Part shown: positions 7,508 to 16,321 of the stretch, in pieces
Layout of the letters: each line of letters starts with the position of its first letter
Numbering within the stretch: position 1 is the first letter of the stretch
Assembly: GCA_959023295.1 (NCBI GenBank)
Contig: CAUFBM010000001.1
Coordinates: 124,001-188,000, forward strand
DNA: 64,000 bases
Origin: an uncultured Collinsella sp.
GTDB taxonomy: Bacteria > Actinomycetota > Coriobacteriia > Coriobacteriales > Coriobacteriaceae
Direction: 5' to 3'
Translations under genes and position numbers: made by a program
The notes under the pieces: generated by a model
Database searches by the model: none
The model's input: only the letters and a program-made list of their open reading frames with translations
Told to the model about the DNA's origin: nothing

Positions 7508-8362
7508 CTACTTGAGCCCGGGCAGGCGGGTGTAGGGGAACGAGTGCTCCAGGAATTCGGAGCAGTGGTCGTAGTCTTTGGCGAAGTAGCTGCTGTAGAG
7601 CGAATCGAGCACGTATTGCACGGCGATGTGGCTCGCGAACTGCGTGATGCGATGCGTCATGCTCTCGTGGTCACTCACCGTAAGGTAGGCGGCAAAGCCA
7701 GGGTGAATGCGCGCGCAATAAGGCGTGCCGATGACGATGACCGGGACATGGCGACTGCTGAGGATCGGCAAGATGTCCTTGAGGTTGGGGGCAAGGCCGC
7801 TGTAGGAGATGACGATTGCCGCATGGTCGGGGCCCGAGGCGAGCGCCGTTCGCACCTGGGCCTCGACACCGTCGTGGCACGTCGCGCTTTTACCGGCGGA
7901 GAGCAGGCGGTCGCGGAACATTCCCGCTGGATAGAGGTTGTGCGAGCCCGTGTAGATGTCGACCTGTCGGGCGTTCGCGATGAGCTTGGCGGCGTGGTCA
8001 AGCTGCGTGGGGTCGAGCAGCTCCTGCGTTTCGGCCAGCGTGGTCTGGTAGAGCCCCTCCATGCGCTCCATGACCTGCGCAGGGGTGGACGTAGCGTCGA
8101 AGGGAAAGTTGATGTCCACGTCGCGCCGATTGCCCGCCTCGGTTGCCAAGCGAATAAGCTCGACCTTGAGATCCTTGAAGCCCTCGAGGCCGAGCTTTTT
8201 GCAAAAACGGTGTACGCTCGCGACCGAAACGTTAGTGCGTGCGGCAAATTCCTTAATCGAAAGCCCGCGGATGTCCTCGCCGATGGCAAGGGCTGCAATG
8301 CCGAGCTGTTGCTCGGTGGGGGTGAGGCCCTGCGCCTCGGTGATCTTGCGTTTGATATCCAT
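7508..8362 (-). CDS. MurR/RpiR family transcriptional regulator
   Basis: This 284-aa regulator has an N-terminal RpiR helix-turn-helix (residues 1-80, with GLSIKEFAARTNVSVASVHR) and a C-terminal SIS sugar-phosphate isomerase domain (from about residue 110, with VDIYTGSHNLYPAG and AIVISYSGLAPN). Such proteins sense phosphosugars and control uptake or catabolic operons. The start ATG at 8362 follows GGGAG at 6 bases; a start at 8392 lacks a ribosome site. It is in the same orientation as the frameshifted glycoside hydrolase ending 43 bp upstream, so it could be co-transcribed with it. Confidence 0.85.
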   Translation of the reverse strand: MDIKRKITEAQGLTPTEQQLGIAALAIGEDIRGLSIKEFAARTNVSVASVHRFCKKLGLEGFKDLKVELIRLATEAGNRRDVDINFPFDATSTPAQVMERMEGLYQTTLAETQELLDPTQLDHAAKLIANARQVDIYTGSHNLYPAGMFRDRLLSAGKSATCHDGVEAQVRTALASGPDHAAIVISYSGLAPNLKDILPILSSRHVPVIVIGTPYCARIHPGFAAYLTVSDHESMTHRITQFASHIAVQYVLDSLYSSYFAKDYDHCSEFLEHSFPYTRLPGLK

Positions 8363-8381
8363 GCGAACTCCCACACTCGCC

Positions 8382-8420
8382 AAACCTGCCAAAAAGGGAC
8401 AGGTTTATTTTGGCAGGTTT
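8382..8420. repeat. Hairpin repeat with 13-bp perfect arms, overlapping a stop codon
   Basis: AAACCTGCCAAAA (8382-8394) is perfectly inverted at 8408-8420, around the loop AGGGACAGGTTTA. The repeat supplies the last codons and the stop of the glycoside hydrolase at 8405. An inverted near-identical copy lies at 12102-12134, so the two copies bracket the glycoside hydrolase and AraC genes. Confidence 0.6.
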
Positions 8421-10982
8421 TGCCCGCAAAGGGTAACGGGGCCGAGGATGCCGCTGGGGGCGACGGGCTCGGTGAGGGCGAAGATGTCGGGGACCGCATG
8501 GTCGAGCGTGTTGATGATGTCGATCGTGAGCTCATGCGCACCGGCGGAAAGTGCGCCGGCGGCAAAACGGTAGGGCGGGCAGATGCGTGTGCCGAGCGAG
8601 CGCCCATCGAGCGTGAGCGTCGCGGTTTCGTAAACGTCTCCCAGGTCGATCGTGGCGTCAGCGCAATCGTTGGCCAGCTCAAACGACGCACGATATCGGT
8701 AGGTGCCGCAGGTGCCGGTGAACAGATCGGCTGTAAGGTCGCACAGGTGCTTGAGCTTTTGTGCTTCACCAAAGGTGCCATTGCCACCGGCAGGGGAGAG
8801 GGCAACGGTCCATGGGCCTTCGATGCGCAGACTGAGCGATGTATCGGCGTCGATTGCGCCGTCTCCAGGCGCATCCTCGCTGCTCGCTTGCAGAACAACG
8901 AAGCAGCTCTCGAAGGGTGCGAGCTCCAACGCACCGTCAAACGCAACGGGCTCGGCACCGTTTAGCAGGTCGAGCTGCGTGCCGCAAAGGCGCTCGCCTG
9001 TCGCAAGCGCAACCGTGCAGTCGATGCGCTCGCGTGGGTGCTCGTTGACGAGCATAACGTAGGTCTCGCCTGCCCGCTCGTAGCGAAGTGCGCGTAGCCA
9101 GGGCTGCGGTGTGTCAGACACAACGGTCTGCAGTCCCGCGCCTGCAAGCGCGCGGGCGACATCGGCGAGCGGCGTTGCGACGAGCCCTCCCAGCTCGACC
9201 GCGCTCTCGGAATCGTAGAATGCGCCGGGCACCTCGTCGACGGCAAGCACCATAACGCCTGCATTCGCCATGTATCTCGCCGCCTTTGCCGTCTCCGCGC
9301 CAATAAACGTAGCACCGGGCATAACAAATGCCTGGTAGCGGCAGCTGTTAACACCAAGCAATCCATCGGCAATCGAAACCTTGTAGCGGCTCTTGTCCTC
9401 AAAAGCCTCGGCGGGCACAAAATCAAAGTCGATCTGCGCACGCGTGAGCTCGGCAGCCACGCGCTCGATAGGCATGGCGCTGCCGGCCCACTCGGCATCG
9501 GCGTGGTACAGGATGGCGACGGGACGCGTGGCACAGCCTCCCGAAAGCAGTGTTGCCGTGCGGTTCATATAGCTCATGAGCTGCCCAAAGTGCGGCCACT
9601 GCGGATTGTTGCCGTGCGCGTAAAAGTGCGGCGGGCAGTCCCAATCGGGAAAGGGCGCCATGCTAAACGCGTGCGGCGTAAACCAATTGACGCCGCGGAC
9701 GAGCATGTGGTCGGCAATCCATTTCATCTCGCGCAAGCCCTCGTGCCAGCCGAAGGCGCCGAAGACCTCGGCCATGCAGCGCCCCTGCTTTTTGGGGTCG
9801 AGGCGCGCGGCTGAAGAGCCCAGTTTGGCAAGCGCGTAGGTAAAGAACTCCATGTTCCATGCGCCATGGAAGTAGCTGTAAGGGCCGTGGTCGATGCCGG
9901 GGGCGAGCTGGTTAATAACCACATCGATGCCCGCCACGTCCTGACCGGCGACAGCGCGGAAATAGTGCCCAGCGCCCTGGCCCAGGCGTGTGTGGCAACT
10001 CTTGTCTTCGATCACGTGCCCGATGTGCATGACGCCGTGCTCGCGGCACCAGTCGCCAATCTGCTCGTCAAAGCAGGTGCGGTAGAGTTGCGTGGCGATG
10101 TCCATGTAAGTGTGGCGGACCCGAGCGCCGGCGGGGTCGCGCGTCCAAAGCTCGCGGAGCTCAGTCAGCCAATTCGTGCCCAGTGCCTCATGCAGGCGTC
10201 GCGCAAGTTCGTCCGACCATGGCAGCGCCATGTCGCCGCGTCCGATAAAGCTGCTGGTAGAAGCGTCTTCGAGGGTCGCACCTTTCTCGTTCATAAAGCC
10301 AGGCTCATCGGTAAAGAAGCCCAGGATGGTCTTGCCGAACTCGTCGCCCAGATGCTCAAACGTGGGTTCGTAGACGGCGTTGATGAGCATGCGGCACGAA
10401 TCGGCGTCGACCATGTTGATGTATTCATCGCGAAAGCCGGTCTTTTGGCTGGTGACGTAGAGCTCGAGGGTGGTGACACCGGCGGGAGCGTCAAAGCGCA
10501 GGCAGGCGGGAGTGCCTCCCTCGGTTTGCTCAACGGCGAGTTCAAGGTCGAGCGGCACGCCGGCAGCGTCAAAACCCCCCCGCGCCCACAAAGTGCTCCG
10601 TGGGATCCATGAGGTTGCCGAGCTTGATGGTCGTGGACGGTTGGGGTCCAACGATCGTTACCGTGTGATGCTTAAGCACGGTCTTCTTGAGCGCGGGGTC
10701 TACATCCTCGCCTGCAAGCGCGCCGTTGGCGTAGCCCGTGGGAAAGTGGGCATCATCGAGCAGCCAGATCTTCAGGCCCAGGCGCTTGCACTCGCCAATG
10801 ATAAAACGCAGGTCGGACCACCAGCCGTCGCGGCAAAACTCGGGATGCGTGCGCGACTCAAGGCAGACTTCGCGGATGTCCGCCCCGGCAATCTGCTCTA
10901 AGTATTCGGTAATCGTCTCGCGTTCTTCGCCCTTGAGCCACAAGAACGGAAGCACATGGTTGTCGTATGCCGCCATATCCAC
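8405..10982 (-). pseudogene. Large glycoside hydrolase (GH106-like), frameshifted at a G7 tract
   Basis: Two overlapping frames encode one protein of about 858 aa. The first (10982 to 10569) begins MDMAAYDNHVLPFLWLKGEE and contains GWWSDLRFIIGECKRLGLKI and WLLDDAHFPTGYANG, matching the N-terminal barrel of alpha-L-rhamnosidase-like enzymes. It ends VGAGGF-stop. The second frame continues GGFDAAGVPLDLEL. The switch falls at seven Gs (minus strand; C7 at 10575-10581); removing one G restores a continuous reading frame. The second frame ends with a jelly-roll sugar-binding domain (GPWTVALSPAGG, YRYRASFEL, DLGDVYETATLTLDGRSLG). The start at 10982 follows GAGGAG-like purines. The gene is divergent from the AraC regulator. 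Three readings remain: a sequencing error, a recent mutation, or phase variation. The exact GH family is uncertain. Confidence 0.7.
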
Positions 10983-11092
10983 TCCTCTAAAACCAACCTT
11001 TTAAATCGATTGAAGTCAGAGTACGCCGCGCGCGCATTCCTGCTAATATCAAAATCACGACAGCATATGACTGAATCAACGATAGTGATGCC

Positions 11093-12100
11093 ATGGATCT
11101 CGCACGTTTAGACAGCCTTCTGCTCGAGCTGACCGACAGCGAGCGCGCTTACTGCGCGGGCGCCCGCTATGACTGGAACGATGCATTTAGACAGGGTCAA
11201 CAGGCAGATATCGATGGCAGGCATGTCCGTAAAATCGGTAACGCGGCGTACGCCCTGCACCAAGAAGGCATGCCCGAGGGTCTGTCGATTGTGCGCAACT
11301 CGCGCTTTAACCCCGTGCCAGAGCATGTGCACGATTATGTCGAAATCAGCTATGTCTATCGAGGGAGCGCGCCGCAGGTTGTCAATGGTACGCAACTCAC
11401 GCTCGCCCAAAACGAGGTACTTCTGCTCGATGCCGCCTGCCCGCATGCCGTAGGCGAGCTCGGCGAGCACGACCTGATGTTGAGCATTGTCATTTCACGG
11501 CCGATGCTGCGCCGCAGCCTGGAGCAAAGCCTTTCGTCCACAAGCGCCGTCTCACAGTTCCTGCTCAACGCACTTAACGACGAGACCGATCATCGCGGGC
11601 ATGTGCATTTCCGCACGGGCGCTAGCCGTCGGGTGCGCCGGTATATACAGGAGATGTTGTGCGAGCTCCTGGAGCCGACGGCAGCGAGCGCCCAGATCGT
11701 GTCGAGGCTGTTTGAGCTGCTGCTGGTCGAGCTCATGCAAAGCTACGAGGCCGCGCTGCTGCAAACGGACGGCCCCGCGCTTCCCTCGGCGCAGGTTGCG
11801 GCGGCGATGAGCTACATCGAGCGGCATGCTTGCGATTGCACACTCGACGACTTAGCCCGCCACCTGCATCTGAGTCCCAACTACGCAAGCGCGCTGCTCA
11901 AGCGGCAGACGGGACGCGCGTTTATGCAACTCGTGCAGGAGAGCCGCCTGACACGCGCGGCGGCTCTACTCGACACCGGTGCTACTGCGGAGGCCGCAGC
12001 GCGCGAGGTGGGCTATGCCAATATGAGCTTCTTCTACAAAAAATTTGCCGAGCGCTATGGTTGTACGCCGGCCGCCTACCGCCGGCGTTTGCCCAGATAA
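11093..12100 (+). CDS. AraC family transcriptional regulator
   Basis: A 335-aa regulator. The N-terminal half has a cupin sugar-sensing domain (VPEHVHDYVEISYVYRGSA, AQNEVLLLDAACPHA). The C-terminal 100 residues carry the two AraC helix-turn-helices (CTLDDLARHLHLSPNYASAL and AAAREVGYANMSFFYKKFAE, then GCTPAAYRR). It is divergent from the glycoside hydrolase at 10982 and upstream of the GH1 gene, so either or both may be targets. The ribosome site is weak; the ATG at 11093 is the best visible choice. The 110-bp divergent region holds no obvious palindrome. Confidence 0.87.
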   Translation: MDLARLDSLLLELTDSERAYCAGARYDWNDAFRQGQQADIDGRHVRKIGNAAYALHQEGMPEGLSIVRNSRFNPVPEHVHDYVEISYVYRGSAPQVVNGTQLTLAQNEVLLLDAACPHAVGELGEHDLMLSIVISRPMLRRSLEQSLSSTSAVSQFLLNALNDETDHRGHVHFRTGASRRVRRYIQEMLCELLEPTAASAQIVSRLFELLLVELMQSYEAALLQTDGPALPSAQVAAAMSYIERHACDCTLDDLARHLHLSPNYASALLKRQTGRAFMQLVQESRLTRAAALLDTGATAEAAAREVGYANMSFFYKKFAERYGCTPAAYRRRLPR

Positions 12101-12101
12101 A

Positions 12102-12134
12102 ACCTCCCAAAATAAACCTGTCCCTTTTTGGTCG
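12102..12134. repeat. Inverted copy of the 8382 hairpin repeat
   Basis: Read on the opposite strand, this segment matches the repeat at 8388-8420 over about 32 of 33 bases, including the core AATAAACCTGTCCC. It starts two bases after the AraC stop codon. The outer stem is weaker here than in the 8382 copy. Confidence 0.6.
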
Positions 12135-12272
12135 GTATCAGGAAGTGTCAGGGTCGGGGCGGAGGTGGTCCGTCGGCGCGAAAAGAAGTGTCGGGTTTGG
12201 CGCGCCCGCTTCTGCCCGTCCCGCGCGTGGGCGATACTCGGATTATCGACCCGCGATGCAAAGGAGATGCTC

Positions 12273-13721
12273 ATGGCAAACATCAAGTTCCCCAAGGGTT
12301 TCTATTGGGGTGGCGCCACCGCCGCCAACCAGTTTGAGGGCGCTTGGAACGTGGACGGCCGCGGTCCTTCCGTCGACGACCATTTCTTGGGCGGCAGCTA
12401 CAAGGAGCCACGTCAGATTACGATCGACATCGACCCCAACCGCTTCTACCCCAATCATGACGGTATCGATTTCTACCATCACTACGAGGAGGACATCGCG
12501 CTGTTCGCCGAGATGGGCTTCAATATGTTCCGCATGTCCATCTCCTGGAGCCGTATCTTCCCCAACGGCGATGACGCTGAGCCCAATGAGGCCGGCCTCG
12601 CCTTCTACGACCGCGTTTTCGACTGCCTGCGCGCCCACAATATCGAGCCGCTCGTGACCCTCTCGCACTACGAGATGCCCTATCACCTGGTCGAGAAATA
12701 CAACGGCTGGGCGAGTCGCGAGCTCATCGGCTTCTTCGAGGAGTACTGCCAGACCGTCTTCGACCGCTATCAGGACAAGGTCAAGTTCTGGCTCACCTTC
12801 AACGAGATCAACTGCGGTACTCAAGACATGGGCAACCTCTTTGAGACCAGCATGATTCAGGGCTTTGAGGGTCCGGCGTCGGCGGTCCACACCACGCCGC
12901 AGGCTCGTATGCAGGCGCTGCATCACCAGTTTGTCGCCAGCGGCCGCGTCGTGCGCTATGCCCACGAGCATTACCCGCAGTTTAAGATGGGCAACATGGA
13001 CTGCTTTATCCTTTCCTATGCCGCCACGTGCGATCCGGCCGACGTGTTCGCCACGCAGCAGGAGATGAACACCATGAACTGGTACTGCTCCGACGTGCAG
13101 GTGCGCGGCAAGTACCCGTTCTATGCCAAGCGCTTCTGGGCCGAGAACGATGTTGAGCTCGTGATGGAGGACGGCGACCTGCAGGATATCGCCGACGGCA
13201 AGGTTGATTTCTACACCTTTAGCTACTACATGTCCGGCACCGTGGGCACCCACAAGGACCACGAGATGACCGAGGGCAACATGACCTTTGGCGGCAAGAA
13301 TCCCTATCTGGAGTCCACCGACTGGGGCTGGCAGATCGATCCGCTGGGCCTGCGCATCGCCCTCAACGAGATTTACGCCCGCTACGAGATTCCGCTGATG
13401 GTGGTCGAGAACGGCATGGGTGCCTACGACGAGGTCGAGGAGGACGGCTCCATCCACGACCCGTATCGCATCGCCTACTTGCAGAGCCACATCAAGGCCA
13501 TGGGCGAGGCCATCGCCGATGGCGTCGACCTGATCGCCTACACCTGGTGGGGTCCCATCGACCTGGTCTCCGCCGGCACTGGCGAGATGCGCAAGCGCTA
13601 CGGCTTCATTCACGTCGATAAGTACGACGACGGCACCGGTACCTACGAGCGCCGCCGCAAGGACAGCTTCTTCGCATACCAGAAGATCATCAAGTCCAAC
13701 GGCACCGAGGGCTTGGAGTAA
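12273..13721 (+). CDS. 6-phospho-beta-glucosidase, glycoside hydrolase family 1
   Basis: A 482-aa GH1 enzyme that cleaves PTS-imported phospho-beta-glucosides in the cytoplasm. The N-terminal signature FPKGFYWGGATAANQFEGAW, the acid/base Glu178 in TFNEIN and the nucleophile Glu379 in VVENGMG are all present. Length is typical for BglA-type enzymes. The start ATG at 12273 lies 6 bases after AAGGAG; a long upstream frame from 12045 is not supported. It is followed 140 bp later by a stand-alone PTS IIA gene in the same orientation, consistent with sugar import through the IIBC at 2233. Confidence 0.9.
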   Translation: MANIKFPKGFYWGGATAANQFEGAWNVDGRGPSVDDHFLGGSYKEPRQITIDIDPNRFYPNHDGIDFYHHYEEDIALFAEMGFNMFRMSISWSRIFPNGDDAEPNEAGLAFYDRVFDCLRAHNIEPLVTLSHYEMPYHLVEKYNGWASRELIGFFEEYCQTVFDRYQDKVKFWLTFNEINCGTQDMGNLFETSMIQGFEGPASAVHTTPQARMQALHHQFVASGRVVRYAHEHYPQFKMGNMDCFILSYAATCDPADVFATQQEMNTMNWYCSDVQVRGKYPFYAKRFWAENDVELVMEDGDLQDIADGKVDFYTFSYYMSGTVGTHKDHEMTEGNMTFGGKNPYLESTDWGWQIDPLGLRIALNEIYARYEIPLMVVENGMGAYDEVEEDGSIHDPYRIAYLQSHIKAMGEAIADGVDLIAYTWWGPIDLVSAGTGEMRKRYGFIHVDKYDDGTGTYERRRKDSFFAYQKIIKSNGTEGLE

Positions 13722-13861
13722 TCGACAATATGAGTGCCACTGGGGAAAGGTCTTGGGAAGGGCTTGCGATTCGAGCCCTCACCTTAGCAATTTGATCATT
13801 TGGCACTATAATCACCATAGGCATGCGCATAACGTTGCGCTTAATCAAGAGGAGAAAACAA

Positions 13862-14398
13862 ATGGGTCTGTTTGATATGTTCAAGAAGAAGGCTGAGCCC
13901 GCGGCAGCTGCTGCTCCGGCCTCCATCTCTGCTTCTGCCGGCGCTGACGTGCTGTGCTCGCCCGTCAAGGGCAAGGTCATCAAGATGGCCGACGTGCCCG
14001 ATCCCGTCTTTGGTGGCGAGGTTCTGGGCAAGGGCTGCGCTGTGTGGCCCGAGGACGACTTGGTCTACGCTCCCTGCGACGGCAAGGTGACCGTCACCAT
14101 GGGTCACGCCGTGGGCCTGCAGTCCGATAGCGGCATCGAGGTTCTGGTGCACGTTGGCGTCGATACCGTCAACATGAACGGCGACGGCTTCGAGGGCTTC
14201 GTCAAGGCCGACGACGTCGTGAAGGCCGGCCAGCCCATACTCAAGATCGACCGCGCCAAGATCGCTGCCGCCGGTTACAAGGACTGTGTCGTCGTGGCCG
14301 TGTCCAACACCGCCGAGTTCGCCGACGTCGAGCTTGCCGTCGAGGCCGAGTCTGCCGTCGCCGCCGGTGACGCCATCGTCAAGGTCGTCCGCAAGTAG
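13862..14398 (+). CDS. Stand-alone PTS IIA component, glucose (Crr) family
   Basis: A 178-aa soluble phosphocarrier. After a short Ala/Pro linker (residues 10-27) comes the IIA-Glc domain with SPVKGKVIKMADVPDPVF, PCDGKV and the active-site region IEVLVHVGVDTV. His97 is the predicted phospho-acceptor and His82 the second active-site histidine. It passes phosphate from HPr to a IIB domain such as Cys28 of the permease at 2233, which lacks its own IIA. The start ATG at 13862 follows AAGAGGAG. A terminator follows directly. Confidence 0.88.
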   Translation: MGLFDMFKKKAEPAAAAAPASISASAGADVLCSPVKGKVIKMADVPDPVFGGEVLGKGCAVWPEDDLVYAPCDGKVTVTMGHAVGLQSDSGIEVLVHVGVDTVNMNGDGFEGFVKADDVVKAGQPILKIDRAKIAAAGYKDCVVVAVSNTAEFADVELAVEAESAVAAGDAIVKVVRK

Positions 14399-14421
14399 TC
14401 TGCGGCATCCAGAAGATGCAC

Positions 14422-14455
14422 AAGGGTGGTCGGGTTGTCCGGCCACCCTTTTTTA
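14422..14455 (+). terminator. Rho-independent terminator after the PTS IIA gene
   Basis: AAGGGTGG (14422-14429) pairs with CCACCCTT (14443-14450) and continues into a TTTTTT run. Confidence 0.85.
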
Positions 14456-14632
14456 ATAAGCTGAGTAGGTGCATTTTATTGCAGAGGGGCTTGCTTTACG
14501 GGCCATTCGTTCGTCAAATTGAGCCGCCCGCGCTTTTGCGACGCAGGGGGTTGGGCTGGGCCGCTAATATGGACTTACTGTCACGACGTGCGCTGCGCGG
14601 GGAACGCAGCGCCGCTTGTTTGGAGGAATGTC

Positions 14633-15190
14633 ATGAAAAAGAAGCTGCTGCTTGCGCCCCTGATGGCTGCCCTGGTCGCGTGCGTGGTTTTGCTTTCCGG
14701 CTGCGGAGGGCCTTCGGTGGAAGAACTCATCACCAACGACCTTACGAGCCAGTTTGACGAGATCAAGAATGGCGGCGATGACTTCCTTGCTGGCCTGGAA
14801 GAGGCTTCGGGCGACGAGTTTGAGCAGCTGGGCATCGATCCCAAGGAGTACGCCAAGAGCTATCTCGAGGGTTTTGATTACAAGATCGGTGATGTGACGG
14901 TCGATGAGGACAAGGGCACCGCGACCGCCGAGGTCATCATCACCTGCAAGTCCATGAACAAGATCGTCGAAGATTTCGCCACCCAGTATCAGGAGAAGGT
15001 CGCAGCGCTCGACGAGCTGCCGTCCGAGGACGACCTGTACAAGATGGCCGGCCAGGTCATGGTCGACGTGACCAAGGCCGCTAAGACCAAGGACACCAAG
15101 GTCACCTTTAAGTATTCCGCCAACGAGGATAACGAGTGGTCTGCCGACGATTCCGCAACCACCGAGATGATGAATGCGATGATGAGCTAG
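14633..15190 (+). CDS. Predicted lipoprotein of unknown function
   Basis: A 185-aa secreted protein with a lipoprotein signal: MKKK, a hydrophobic stretch, and the lipobox LLSGC with Cys24 as the lipidated residue. The mature part is acidic and mostly helical (EELITNDLTSQFDEIKNGGD), with a central segment DVTVDEDKGTATAEVIITCK that looks like a small beta-rich fold followed by helices. It resembles the small extracytoplasmic lipoproteins with DUF4878- or DUF5105-like folds common in Gram-positive gut bacteria, but I cannot assign the family firmly. The start ATG at 14633 follows GGAGG. It is monocistronic and followed by structured element B. Confidence 0.8.
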   Translation: MKKKLLLAPLMAALVACVVLLSGCGGPSVEELITNDLTSQFDEIKNGGDDFLAGLEEASGDEFEQLGIDPKEYAKSYLEGFDYKIGDVTVDEDKGTATAEVIITCKSMNKIVEDFATQYQEKVAALDELPSEDDLYKMAGQVMVDVTKAAKTKDTKVTFKYSANEDNEWSADDSATTEMMNAMMS

Positions 15191-15193
15191 TTC

Positions 15194-15375
15194 GTTGCGG
15201 CGTTTTACCAAACGCCGCAACTGCTCGACGCTGCAAGCCCGCCAGAGCGGCAATCTGCCTTTCAACTTCGGCGGCATGACCAGAAGGTCAATGCCGCCTT
15301 GTTTCAAGGCACCTTGCTCGCTCTGGCGGGCTTTCGCTGTCGTTGCCAAAACAACGGCGTTCTCTTGGCTGGCTT
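15194..15375. other. Structured intergenic element, copy B (three nested stems)
   Basis: Stem 1 is GTTGCGGCGTTT (15194-15205), loop TACC, AAACGCCGCAAC (15210-15221). The outer stem is GCCCGCCAGAGCG (15237-15249) with CGCTCTGGCGGGC (15319-15331). The inner hairpin is GGCGGCAT-GACC-AGAA-GGTC-A-ATGCCGCC (15270-15298). All three stems differ in sequence from copy A (7248-7430) yet remain paired, while the loops TACC and AGAA and the linker CTCGACGCTGC are conserved. It begins 4 bases after the lipoprotein stop codon, the same spacing as copy A after pyrE. Beyond it, 15376-15528 contains GGGGACGTTCC and GGGGACATTTC motifs and no gene. Confidence 0.65.
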
Positions 15376-15528
15376 AAAGTGGCACTTGTGCCTGTGGCGT
15401 TGCCATCGCTGTCGAAGGCGGCACTTGGGGACGTTCCTTTTCTGCCGGCAGTCGGGGACATTTCTTTGTTGCGGGGGCAGCTAAAAGAGTCCCGTCCCAC
15501 ATTAGCTACCCGTGGAAGGGATGAGCGG

Positions 15529-16197
15529 TTACTCGCCCAGCACCAGCGCCGCGAGCTCTGCTTGGGTGTCCACCACGTAGTCGGCGCCGGCGGCTTCCAG
15601 CTCTGCGCGGCCGCGGAAGCCCCAGCTGACGCCCGCGCTCTTAAGGCCGGCGTTGTGGCCGGTCAGGATATCGACATTGGAATCGCCCACATAGAGTGTG
15701 GTTGCCGGATCGGCACCCAGCTCCTCCATCACATGCAGTGTGACGGGTGCTTCGGGCTTAGGCGGAAACGCATCGACACGGCCCTGTACCAGCGCAAAGC
15801 GCTCGGAACCAAAATACTTCTCGATAAGCGGAACTGCCGAGACGTGATCCTTGTTGGTAAGCACGGCAAGCTGCACATCCGCGGCGCGCAGGCGGTCGAG
15901 CATCTCGATCGTGCCGGCATAGGGAGCGGTGTGGTCCTCCTTGTGTTCGCCGTAGTAAGCCCTAAACTCGGCAAGCGTCTGCTCAAACATACGGCTGTCG
16001 CCCGCATACTCGGCGGGCATAAAGCGTTCAACCAGCTTGAGCATGCCGTTTCCCACCTTGTAGCGGTACTCGCCTACGGCAAACGTGGGCCAGCCGTGCA
16101 ACTCACAGGTATGGTTACCGGCGGCTGCCAGGTCCTCGAGCGTGTTGAGGATGGTGCCGTCCAGGTCAAAGATCACATGGGAAAAAGCTGCTGCCAT
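15529..16197 (-). CDS. HAD family hydrolase, phosphoglycolate phosphatase-like
   Basis: A 222-aa HAD phosphatase. Motif I is FDLDGTILNT (Asp nucleophile at about residue 11), motif II TNKDH, the conserved lysine lies in PPKPEAP, and motif III is YVGDSNVDI. An all-helical cap lies between motifs I and II, as in Gph and PgmB-type enzymes. The start ATG at 16197 follows GGGAG at 6 bases. It is in the same orientation as the hyp genes, 125 bp after hypE, and may be read by the same transcript, but its role in hydrogenase maturation is not implied. The substrate is unknown. Confidence 0.85.
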   Translation of the reverse strand: MAAAFSHVIFDLDGTILNTLEDLAAAGNHTCELHGWPTFAVGEYRYKVGNGMLKLVERFMPAEYAGDSRMFEQTLAEFRAYYGEHKEDHTAPYAGTIEMLDRLRAADVQLAVLTNKDHVSAVPLIEKYFGSERFALVQGRVDAFPPKPEAPVTLHVMEELGADPATTLYVGDSNVDILTGHNAGLKSAGVSWGFRGRAELEAAGADYVVDTQAELAALVLGE

Positions 16198-16321
16198 GAA
16201 AGCTCCCGTCATTGGGTTTCAAAACGCACCTCATAATACTGGGCTTCTGCGTTGGGCGTGCTTGGAATCTGAACATCTCCAGGGATATCAAGCCGCATCG
16301 CGCCAGCCGTGCGGTTTCACC

